Shown here: in pieces, positions 7,542-16,900 of the stretch
Position numbering within the stretch: position 1 is the first letter of the stretch
How the letters are laid out: every line of letters starts with the position of its first letter
Source: Verrucomicrobiota bacterium
GTDB taxonomy: Bacteria; Verrucomicrobiota; Verrucomicrobiia; Opitutales; Opitutaceae
Length of the DNA stretch: 51,927 bases
Assembly: GCA_016222805.1 (NCBI GenBank)
Contig: JACRQG010000010.1
Coordinates: forward strand, 1-51,927
Direction of reading: 5' to 3'
The notes under the pieces: model-generated
What the model was told of the DNA's origin: nothing
Database searches by the model: none
The model's input: only the letters and a program-made list of their open reading frames with translations
Program-made: the position numbers and the translations under genes

Positions 7542-7856
7542 ATGCGCCTCGGACACGTCATCGGCCGCGTTACCCTCGCGAAACAGGATCCCGCCTATCA
7601 CGGGGGGCGCTTCCTGCTGGTGCAGCCGTTTGGCAAGGAGCAGTTCCGCGGCGCCGGGATGACCCCGCTCGCCAAGGGCAGCAGCCTCGTGGTGTACGAC
7701 AACCTCGGCGCCGGGATCGGCAATGTGATTGGGTTCACCGAAGGGGCGGAGGCGACCGCGCCTTTCGACGACCCGACGCCGGTCGATGCCTTTAACGCCG
7801 CGATTGTCGACGCGATCTTCTACACGCCGCCGGTGGCGGCAGGGAGGAAGGAATGA
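7542..7856 (+). CDS. BMC-P (EutN/CcmL-type) vertex protein 3
   Basis: 104-residue third BMC-P paralogue, starting MRLGHVIGRVTLAKQDPAYHG and containing FLLVQPFGKEQ, SLVVYDNLGAGIGNVIGFTEG and a C-terminal VDAFNAAIVDAIFY strand. It lies just downstream of palindromic repeat copy A and upstream of the aldolase. The leader shows no Shine-Dalgarno sequence. Confidence 0.92.
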   Translation: MRLGHVIGRVTLAKQDPAYHGGRFLLVQPFGKEQFRGAGMTPLAKGSSLVVYDNLGAGIGNVIGFTEGAEATAPFDDPTPVDAFNAAIVDAIFYTPPVAAGRKE

Positions 7857-7969
7857 GGAAGTAAACGGAAGACCGCGGAACGTCTTCATCGCTTCCGTCG
7901 GCACGCCTTCCCGCAGCTTCCCTTTCCCTCATTCCCTTTCCCCCTCATTCCTTCACTCCCTTTCCAACC

Positions 7970-9046
7970 ATGCCAAAAGTCATCACTGCCCGCGAAGCCG
8001 AGGAGCTGCTGCGCAAAGGCGAGAAACCGCCGGCCGGCGCGATCCTGACGCCGTCCGCCCGCGATGTGCTGGGCGGGGGCAGCCTGCAGTCTGCCTTCAA
8101 GGGCACGGCGGCTCCCGCGGCTCCCGCGAAGCCGTCGGCGGAGCCGTCCACGCCGGACTTCGAATTCAAGTGGCAGCCCGGCAGCGATCCGAAGACGCCC
8201 GCGGAGATCGAGAAGTTCTTCCACTCGCCGGCCATCGCGGTGTTGAAGGAGCGCATGTGCGACATCGGCCGCCGCCTCTGGCAGCGTGAGTACACCGATG
8301 GCAACGGCGGCAACATTACCATCCGGGTCGGCGACAATCTCGCCCTGTGCACGCCCACCTTGATCTGCAAGGGCTTCATGACCCCGGCCGACATGTGCCT
8401 GGTGGATCTCCACGGCAAGCAGCTCGCCGGCACGCGCAAGCGCACGAGCGAGGCGATGACACACTTCGGCATCATGAAGCGGCAGCCGGCGGCGAAGGCG
8501 TGCGTGCACGCGCACCCGCCCCATGCGACGGCGTTTGCGATCGCGAACGTCGACATTCCCTCCTGCCTCATCCCCGAGGCGGAAGTGTTCCTTGGGAAGA
8601 TCGGCGTCGCGGAGTACAAGACGCCGGGGACTCCGGCCAACGCCGACGAAGTGGGCGAGGTCGGCAAGGATCACCAGGCGGTGCTGATGCAGAATCACGG
8701 CGTGATTTGCTGGGGCAAGGATGTCGAGGATGCCTACTGGAAGATGGAGAACATCGACTCGTATTGCCGGACGGTCTGGATCGCGGCCGGGCTGGGCGGC
8801 GGATTGCACCGCTTCAGCGGCAAGCACGCCAAGGAGCTCGTCGAACTACGGCAGAAGCTGGGCATGCCAGATCCGCGAGCCAACTGGAAGGAGTGCGAGT
8901 TGTGCGACAGTGCGGAATTCCGCCCCGGGGCGGTTTGCCAGACCCCGAGTGCGCCGGCCGCGGCGGAGTCCGCTCCGCTCGATCCGCAGATCGAGGCGAT
9001 CGTCCAGGCGGTCACGGCGCAGATTCTGAAGCAGCTCAAGAACTGA
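7970..9046 (+). CDS. BMC-associated class II aldolase (L-fuculose/L-rhamnulose-1-phosphate aldolase-like)
   Basis: 358-residue class II aldolase/adducin-family protein that would cleave a deoxysugar-1-phosphate to DHAP and L-lactaldehyde. Aldolase motifs are GNGGNIT, CTPTLICKGF, SEAMTHFGIMK, the zinc site HAHPPHATAFA and QNHGVICWG. It is longer than free-standing FucA (about 215 residues). Residues 4-36 hold a separate segment with AGAILTPSARDVL that resembles N-terminal pieces of some BMC proteins such as EutT. The C-terminus, DPQIEAIVQAVTAQILKQLK after an Ala/Pro/Ser linker, is a probable encapsulation peptide. The leader (7904-7969) is almost purely C/T, and a GAAGAC/GTCTTC hairpin lies at 7868-7887. 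Sugar specificity cannot be told from sequence; isomerase and kinase genes are not in the window. Confidence 0.88.
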   Translation: MPKVITAREAEELLRKGEKPPAGAILTPSARDVLGGGSLQSAFKGTAAPAAPAKPSAEPSTPDFEFKWQPGSDPKTPAEIEKFFHSPAIAVLKERMCDIGRRLWQREYTDGNGGNITIRVGDNLALCTPTLICKGFMTPADMCLVDLHGKQLAGTRKRTSEAMTHFGIMKRQPAAKACVHAHPPHATAFAIANVDIPSCLIPEAEVFLGKIGVAEYKTPGTPANADEVGEVGKDHQAVLMQNHGVICWGKDVEDAYWKMENIDSYCRTVWIAAGLGGGLHRFSGKHAKELVELRQKLGMPDPRANWKECELCDSAEFRPGAVCQTPSAPAAAESAPLDPQIEAIVQAVTAQILKQLKN

Positions 9047-9235
9047 GGCGCTCCGAAACCGCTGTGGGCGACGATCCGATGGCTCGCGTGACAAACAGCG
9101 AACATCGCGACAACGGCCTGGCACGTTCGGCCACGCGTTCACGTCGTTCCCGCGCGGCTACGCCCTGGATCCGCCAAACCAATGATCACCGCTCTTGGTC
9201 GGGCGGAGATTCCGCTGGACGAGAGGGCTGAATCC

Positions 9236-10045
9236 ATGGGCACGAAACGCCTCCTTCTGACGGGCGCGGCTGGGCGGGTGGGGCGCTTGGTGCGGCCGTT
9301 GTTGCAGGAACACTACGCGTTGCGCGTGGCCGATCTGGCGCCGCTGGCTGCAACGGCGAATCACGATGAGGTATTGCAGGGGGATTTGGCTGATCCCTCC
9401 GTGGCGGCCCGGGCCGTGCAGGGCGTGGACGGGGTCGTGCACCTGGCGGGCCTGGTGGCCCCGGATGTCACCTTCGAGGACACTTTGGGCCCGAACTACC
9501 GGGCGTTGCTGGCGCTGCTCGAGGCGTGTCGGCACGGTGGCGTGCCGCGCTTCGTTTTTGCCAGCAGCCACCATGTGCTGGGCCTGCACGCCCCGGGTTT
9601 GCTCGCGGAGGAAGCGGTGGTGGCGCCCGACGGCTTCTACGGCCTGAGCAAGGCCTTTGGGGAAGCGGCCTGCCAGCTTTACGCCCGACGGTTCGGAATC
9701 CGCACGACGATTCTCCGCATCGGCAACGCGGATCCGGAGGTGGTCGATGGGAGGAGAGAGCGCCTGTGGGTGAGCGCGCGCGATCTGGTGCAGTTGATCG
9801 CGATCGGCCTGGAGCACGAGGCCGTACGGTGCGAGGTGTTCTACGGCACTTCCCGATGTCCGGATCCGTTTTTTGCGAACGACGCGGCGGCGCGGTTCGG
9901 GTATCAGCCGCAGGATCAGGCGGCAGAGCACCGCGCCGCGCACTTCCGTCCGTGGGCGGCGCTGACCGCGGCCGATGGCGTCAAGCACGTCGGGGGAAAA
10001 TTTGCCGCGGCGCCACTGCCGGATCCCCGGACCCGCACCCGCTGA
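9236..10045 (+). CDS. NAD-dependent epimerase/dehydratase-family protein, uronate-dehydrogenase-like
   Basis: 269-residue extended short-chain dehydrogenase. The Rossmann motif RLLLTGAAGRVGRLV lies at the N-terminus, VHLAGLVAPD at about 70, FASSHHVLG and then YGLSKAFGEAACQLYA with the catalytic Tyr-x3-Lys. The sequence pattern (LLEACRHGGVPRFVFASS, YGLSKAFGE, LRIGNADPE, CEVFYGTS) resembles uronate dehydrogenases, which oxidise galacturonate or glucuronate. ATG 9236 is preferred over 9182: it has GAGAGG about 8 bases upstream and starts right at the Rossmann fold. It lies 189 bp after the aldolase, so it may be an added member of the sugar operon or independent. Substrate is inferred from family pattern only. 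Confidence 0.75.
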   Translation: MGTKRLLLTGAAGRVGRLVRPLLQEHYALRVADLAPLAATANHDEVLQGDLADPSVAARAVQGVDGVVHLAGLVAPDVTFEDTLGPNYRALLALLEACRHGGVPRFVFASSHHVLGLHAPGLLAEEAVVAPDGFYGLSKAFGEAACQLYARRFGIRTTILRIGNADPEVVDGRRERLWVSARDLVQLIAIGLEHEAVRCEVFYGTSRCPDPFFANDAAARFGYQPQDQAAEHRAAHFRPWAALTAADGVKHVGGKFAAAPLPDPRTRTR

Positions 10046-10109
10046 ACGAGGGCGCGGGGATTGGCGGGGAGGTACGCCGGCTGGGCCGGGCGGCACTGGG
10101 ACAAGCCCC

Positions 10110-10859
10110 CTAATCCGGGAGGTCCGCAACGGTCTTCAGCAGCGCCGGGAATTCCCAGGGGGTGATCGGTTCCTGCCCGGAGAGGATCTGGCGCAGGCCG
10201 GTGACCTGGAGCGAGCCGATGGTTCGGTTTTGCCAGTAGAGGACGGACTGGAGCCAGCGTTCGCCGGCCTCGCCCTTGTGCTCGGGCGTGCATCCGAGAT
10301 CGAGGCGGAGGTAGATCTCCGGCGTGAGGCCGATCATCCAACTCTCGGAGCGGGGGATGCCGTGGAAGAGTTTGTTTGTACGATGCTGACGGACCCAGAC
10401 GTGCGAACCAAGACGGCGGAGCGCATAGGTTAGGTACTCCGATTCGTAGACGTGCTGCTGACTGATGCGCAGATACTCCAGAAGATCGTGCGGACGGAGG
10501 AACCCAGCTTCGGAGGCAGGCGGTGTGCCGGGATCTCTCGAACTTGCGGGCATGTGCACCAGTAGGGCGTCAAAGACTATATGACCGAGTGGCCCGCGAA
10601 ACCAGGAGCGGCTCCAACTGAGGTCCTTGCTCCAGATGTTGTAGACCTTGCTGTGCTGCATTAGAGATGTTACGTTCTCCGGCACCGAGCGGATCGGAAA
10701 CGGGGCATTGACCCAACGCTTCGGCATCTCGAGCGAGACCGTCACGCCGGCATGGGTAATCGGCACGCGTTCCACCTCGACGATTTCTCGTGCGGCAATC
10801 AGGGGCGCGATTGTCACCAGGAGCAGTGTGCACTTCGCCTGGAGGCGCGGAGCCCTCAC
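10110..10859 (-). CDS. Exported protein of unknown family downstream of the RHS gene; candidate immunity protein
   Basis: I do not recognise the family. The frame is open from ATG 10952, but that start would translate a copy of the palindromic repeat (10891-10917). GTG at 10859 gives 249 residues with a clear signal peptide: RAPRLQAK basic region, CTLLLVTIAPLIAA hydrophobic core. The mature part has scattered Trp, Tyr and His and no metal or catalytic motif that I can name. It is the last gene of the minus-strand run TPR-RHS-this gene. Small exported products encoded directly behind an RHS protein with an enzymatic tip are often cognate immunity proteins; that role is inference. GC content in this gene is visibly lower than in the RHS core. 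Confidence 0.6.
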   Translation of the reverse strand: MRAPRLQAKCTLLLVTIAPLIAAREIVEVERVPITHAGVTVSLEMPKRWVNAPFPIRSVPENVTSLMQHSKVYNIWSKDLSWSRSWFRGPLGHIVFDALLVHMPASSRDPGTPPASEAGFLRPHDLLEYLRISQQHVYESEYLTYALRRLGSHVWVRQHRTNKLFHGIPRSESWMIGLTPEIYLRLDLGCTPEHKGEAGERWLQSVLYWQNRTIGSLQVTGLRQILSGQEPITPWEFPALLKTVADLPD

Positions 10860-10890
10860 CGCCCAGGGAGCCGTCGGTTCAGCAGGGAAT

Positions 10891-10917
10891 CGCGGGGTGG
10901 GGGCACCCTGCCTACAG
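10891..10917. repeat. GC-rich palindromic repeat, half-copy B
   Basis: Reads GCGGGGTGGGGGCACCCTGC followed by CTACAG, matching the right arm of copies A and C with a few changes. It lies between the RHS stop and the likely start of the downstream gene. Confidence 0.6.
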
Positions 10918-10961
10918 CCTGGGGCACGATGTGGGAGAGTCTGATACGTCATGAAACTCGG

Positions 10962-13900
10962 CTAGTTGCCCGGTCCCCAGCGCCGCCACGGCAGTTCGGA
11001 GTTGGCGTTGGGGATCGAATGGGGAGACTTGGCTTCGACGCGGAACAACGACGGGAAGCCAAGTAATCCTGTGGCGACCTGCAAGGGATTGCCGTTCATG
11101 CCAGCGATGCCTGGCACGAGATCGAAGGAGGAGAAGACGTGGGGCATCAGTCTCGCGTCGACCGCCGTCGCGAGGGCGGCGGCGTGAAATGAGTTTCCCG
11201 CTCCGGCATGCGGATAGAGTGTCAGTCGTGAGGCGTCCACCTGCCGCAGACCCAGCCACCGCAGCGCGTTGATCATAGTGGCGAACCCCTGGCTGTGCGC
11301 GACTAGGTGAACTGCGTGTCCTCGTTCGAGCCGGGTTTGAAGCCCTGCGAGTAACTTCAGAGACGATTTGCTGGGAATCCCCAGGAGATCACCGCCCGCT
11401 TCGAGAATATCGAGAAGGAACCCGTGGCTGCGGTTGTGGGCGATGGTGAATTGTGTGAGATTGGTGAATCGAGTGAGGAGGTGCGAGGCACCCAGCGACG
11501 TATGTCGACCTAACAGGCCCTGAATGCCGTTGGCAAAGACGACATCGGTTTGAATCCCGTTGGATTTGTGCAAGTCCCAGCCGCTTCCGTCCCGGACTGC
11601 CGTGAAGAAGTCACTTCCGTATGGATCGAGTCCTTTGTTGTGTGACAAGAACTCGTTCAGTTCTTCACGCGATTCAAACGTTCCGATCCTCTCCCCCAGA
11701 TCCCTCGGATCGATCGCCTTTTCGCCGCTCAGGTCGATCGGCGCCGGGAAACTGGGGGGGCCGTTGATGAGGTAGTTGGCGACCTGGTAGCTTGCGTTGG
11801 CGAGCGTCGATCCGAGGAACCAGTTGCCGAAGTTGTTGAGGAACTTGCCGTGCTGGAAGGTGCGGTAGAGTCCGTGGGCTTGGGAGGCGACCGCCAGTGC
11901 GCCGCCGAGGCGCCCGGAAGCGGCCAGGGAGAGGGCCGCCCCCTGGACACCGCCGTAGCGGGCGCCGACGCCGACGTTGTACAGGGTGCTGAGGGTCGGG
12001 CCGGCGACGGGGATCGCGTAGAGGGCGGCGGAGATGACAGTGTGACGGAAGCGGTTCCAGAGGCGGCTGAGCCACGATTTTTGACCGAGGTAGTCCCAGT
12101 GGTTGATGGGGTCGTTGTCGCAGAAGCCATAGAGATTGAGTCCGCCGCGCTCCTCGATCGGGTCGCGCGAGAGGAAGCGGCCCTCCCGCGGGCTGTAGTA
12201 ACGATAACCGAAGTAGCACAAACCGGACTCCTCGTCGTGCCACTTGGTGGAAAAGCGCAGCGGGTTGGCGCTGGCGTAGGGGCCGGTCGCACGCAGCAGT
12301 TCGCCAAACGGATCATACTCGTAGGCCGCCTCGAGGTTGCCGCTGGCAGCGTTGAGCAGCGCCGCCACGTTGCCATTGCCGTCGAACGCCGGCAGCAGCG
12401 TCTTTCCCGCGTCGAGGTCTTCGATCTGGAGCAGGCCGCCCACACCACCGGCGGTGCCGCGGCCACCGTTGAGATCCAGTCCCCACACAAAGGTGCGCTT
12501 CAGGGTGGCTGCTCCATCCAGTTCGGCGACGACGTTCCAACCTTCGTAGAGGAAACGCCGCTCCCGGAGGACCGCTGCAGTGGCGGACGAGCGCACTTCC
12601 TTCCGCACGCGCCGATGCTGATAATCGTAGAGGAAACTGAGGATCAGCGCCGGCCGACCGGCCGCGACCGCGGCGGCGGAAGTCGTCATGCTGGAGAGCC
12701 GGTTTTCCGCGTCCCAGCTGTACTCCCAGAGTCCGTCCGATTGGAGGTTTCCGTCGGCGTCGTAGGAAAACACCTGAACCGCGGGAGCGAGGAAACCGTT
12801 GCGGCTCTCCTGGCGGGTCACATCCATGCCACCGCCGGCGCCACCGGGAAGGACGGCTTGAATGGTGATGGGTCCGCTGAATGGGCCCTGCTGGTTGCCG
12901 ACCACGAGGGTGGTGCCCCAGTACGTGCCGACGCGGCCCGCCAGCCCCTGTCCGCCCGAGGAAGGCAGCGGCGGAGGCCCGGAAACCGCCACCCAGGCAG
13001 CGGGGGCGGCGGTCAAGGTGCCACTGACGGGGAGCGTGTTGTTCTCCCGCTGCCGGTACTGGTTGAGTTCGTTGGCCAGGAACCGATCCTGTATCGTCGG
13101 CCGGCCGCTGGTGTTGGCGGAGAGCCGGTTGCCGGCGGCATCGTAGGTGTAGTCGTGCAGGCGGGCCGGGAGCGGTGCATCGGTCGAGTCGTGTATCTCC
13201 CCCGCATATCCGTACGCCGAGGCAATCTCGCCGCGGGGCGTGTAGGTGAATCGCTGGTGCGTGGGACCGAGATCGGCAAAGACGTCCCCGGACTGCACCA
13301 CCGACTCGCGCTGGCCGACCGAAGTTGATCGATAGTCGAAGCGGGTGCGCACGGCACCGCTCCAGAGAGTGTCGAGGCGCGAGAGTCGATCCTGTCGGGG
13401 TTCGTAGGTGCGGCTCACCTGATACGGATGGCCGACGACGGAAAGCCCCTGGATCAGCGGGGAAGTGAGGCCGCCGGCAATGGGTTCGTAGGCGTACACA
13501 AACTGGCGACCGATGCTCCCGCCGGCCCGGCGGGCGAGCAGGCCGGCCAGTCGTCCCGTGTTGGCTGTGGCGAGGCTCAACTCGAGCTCCGCAGTGGAGA
13601 CTTCCGCGGAAGTCGGGCCGAGCCGGAAGCCGGCGGCGCGGCCTTTGACCGTGCCGAGGGTGTGGCCAACGTAGCCTGCCGTACCGGCCTGGGCGGACGT
13701 GGCGGCTTCAAACAGCGGCGCCAGGACGCGCTGGCCATAGAACGAAGGCAGGTGCTCCACTCCCGGCCGCCACGGAAAGGAAGCATCCGGGCGGAATTCG
13801 CGACGACCGGTCGCGTCGGTGACAAACCGGGGCTGGCCGAGCCGCGAATAGGCTTCTTCGGCGGGGGACTCGAAGCTTACGGCAGGGGTGCCGTCGGAGT

Positions 13901-16900
13901 AGCTGATGGAGCGCACCTCGCCGGTTTCGGGAAAGTAGGCGTAGCGGGTGGTGACCGGGAGGCCTTGGCGCGTGCGGGCCCACTGGCGGCTGAGAATCTG
14001 GCCACGTTCATTGTAGGCATACTCGACGAACTTCCGATCCGGCCCGGGGCTGTACTTGCGGTAAAGCAGCCCGCTGGCCCCGTCGTACTCCCACTCGGTC
14101 ACGTCCGGGGTCAGCGGTCCGGCCGGCCAGGCCGGAACCTCCCAGAAATTCGGAACCGATCCGGTGGGATCCCGAAAGGTGTGCTGGTGGGTGCGCTGTC
14201 CGTAGTCATCGTAGACATACGCCACCGGCGGTCCCGCGGACCCCCAGCGGCGCAGCACCTGGCCGCGCAGGTTGTACTCGGTGCGGGTCGTGCGCCCCCC
14301 GGCATCGCGCACGAAGACCGGGCGGCCGGCCGCATCATAGGTGCTCTGGGATAGCAGGGTTCCGGCCGGATCCCGGCGCTCGTCCGGGAGATTCGTGTGC
14401 GGGACATAGGAAACGGAGGAGGCTCCGACCCGCGGATCCACGGTGGCGGACGGACGTCCCAAGGCGTCGTAGGTAGTACGATACACCAGGCCGTCGGCCT
14501 CCACGCGGCGAACCGGAAAGCCCGCGAGGGTCACGTCGCTGACCGGAAGGGCGAAGCCGGGCAGGGCCGTGGCGGTGGTGACGATTTGGGCGCCGGCGTC
14601 GACGACGACGGTGCGCACGGTTTCGTTGTCTTCCAAGTCCCGGGTGCGGGTCTCGGCGCGCACCGAGGCCGACAGTCCGGTAAGCCGGTGTCGCGTGACG
14701 CCGGCGAGGTGACGCGCGGCGGAGGCGTGGGTTGGGTAGATCCAGGTGCGCTGGGTCAACCAGCAGTCCTCCCCGAGTTGCTCGAAGCTCTGATCGGAAT
14801 CGGTCAGGCGATCGGACGACGCCGGAAGGAGGCCCGGGGAACCGAGATCGAGGCCAGTCCGGGTGCATTCTCCCATGGCGTTGTACTCGTAGCGCGTAGG
14901 GGCCAGCCCCGGGCGGGAGAGGGCCAGCAGCCGCCCGGTGACCGGATCGTAGGTCAGGGTCTCCACCGCCGAGGCCAGATGGCGGAATCCCGGGCGCCGG
15001 CTTTCCACGGGCCGACCCAGCCAGTCGCTCCAGGTCTCCGTCGTGCGGACATCGGTGGCGCTGCGGGGGCGCACGGTCACTTTCTGCCGACCGTCGGGCT
15101 CGAGGTCGTACTGGTAGTGCTCCTCCACGACGGCCGTTCCGCCGACCCAGGCCAGCCGGCCGTCCCGCAGGCGCGCTTCGATCCGCGTGCCGCCGCCCGG
15201 CAGTGAGACGCTCGTCGTGCGGTCGGTGGGCGAGTAGTTCCAGAGGGTCGGCCCGAGCCCCGGGCGGCTTTCCCGGACCAGCCTGCCTGCAGTGTCGTGA
15301 AGCCGGGTGATCCGGAGCGTTTCGCCGCCCGCCGACTGGGACGTGTCGACGACCCGGCCGGCGGCGTCGTGGGTCTGGAGGAGGGTGAGGGTGGGCACCG
15401 TGTCTTCCGTGTAGGTCGCGCCCGGGCGGGAGAGGGAGCGCACTCGACCGACGCTGTCGTATTCAAACGTCTGGCGCTGGCCCGATTCGTTGAGCGTCGC
15501 GGCGAGTCGTCCGGCCACCCAGTTGTTTTCGAACACCGTCCAGGGTTGCCCGCGATCCCCGGATCGCCGGCGGACGGAGGACGTCCAGAGGCCATGCGCG
15601 AGGGTGGTCCAGTCCTGCTGGGTGACCGTCCACGTCGGCCCGACGAGGGCGCGCTTTTCCGAAAGCAGGGGCGCGCCGCGTTCATTGTGGAGGATGATCG
15701 CCTGGGTGGACTTGCCCGCGACGGCGCGAAACGGGGCGGGCATCGCCTGGGTCACGGATTCGTAATGGAGCACGGCACTTCCGGCACTGGCGTCACTGGT
15801 GCCTTCCAGGGTGGCGTGCCCGCGGCAGCCGCCGCCCGCCAACAGCGTGTACGAGAGGCCATCCGCACCGGGAACAGCGGCGAAGTAGACGACGGCGGTC
15901 ATCGTCCGATCGGGCCGCTCCACCGCGCGGAGCAGCCCTGGGAAATAGCGGTTTTCCGGATCCGCATCCTCCCGGTAGGTCCAGGTACGGGTCAGCAACG
16001 ACTGCCCGGCGTTGAAGAAGTCCCGCCGCTCCGTGACGCGAACGGGCAGGCGTGCCGAGTCACTCTCGAGATACGAAGTGGATCGGTCCACGACCCACTC
16101 GTCACGATAGCTGAAATCTGAGCGGGCGACCATGATCCCAGCGAGGCGGGTTTCGATGCGGGTGGGCAGGCGCTGCGTCCCAAACGCGTCCACATGGGCG
16201 TACGTATGGGTCACGACCTCGCCGACCGTCGCGTCGGGTCCGGGGTCGGTTGCGGGATCGTTGCGATGGGGCCGGCGGGTCTGCCGCAACTGGCCGCGGG
16301 TGAGAAAGTCGTCGTGATAGTCGAAGGCCTTCCAGCTGCCGTCGTTGGCGCTGACGGTGCGAACCTTGCGCCAGTTGCCCGGACGGGCCGGGTCGGTGTG
16401 ATAGGTGTAAGTCGTGACGACCGGCGCGGCACCGCCGTAGCCGGTGATTTCCTCGACCAACTCCCGGGTGGTTTCGCGGCCAAAGGAGATGTCGGCGAAG
16501 CGCTTCCACGTGCTGACGGCCACGGTGCCGGCAGCGTCGATGATTTCGAAATGCTCCTGGCGGTCTTGGTCGGAGTAGGTCCAGCGATGGCGGACCGGAC
16601 TCGACACCGTGGTCGCGCTGGCGGGTCGTTCCACCCAGTCGTCGACGGTCCAGCGGGTGGTTCCGGCGGGCGGACTCGGGTCGCGGGTCATCTGGGTCCA
16701 GAGGGTGAGAACGCCGTTCTGCCGGGTGGTCCGCGTGATGCGGATCGCGTCGAGCGCTGGTGGCTGGGGATTCTCAATGAGAAACTCGTAGAGCGGCAGC
16801 CCGCTGACGCCGAAGGTGTCGTCCGGCCCCGGCGGGCCGACCTGTTCACACGGGTAGATGCGAATGACGTAGGCGTGCGCGCTCATCCGGCCGATGTCGG

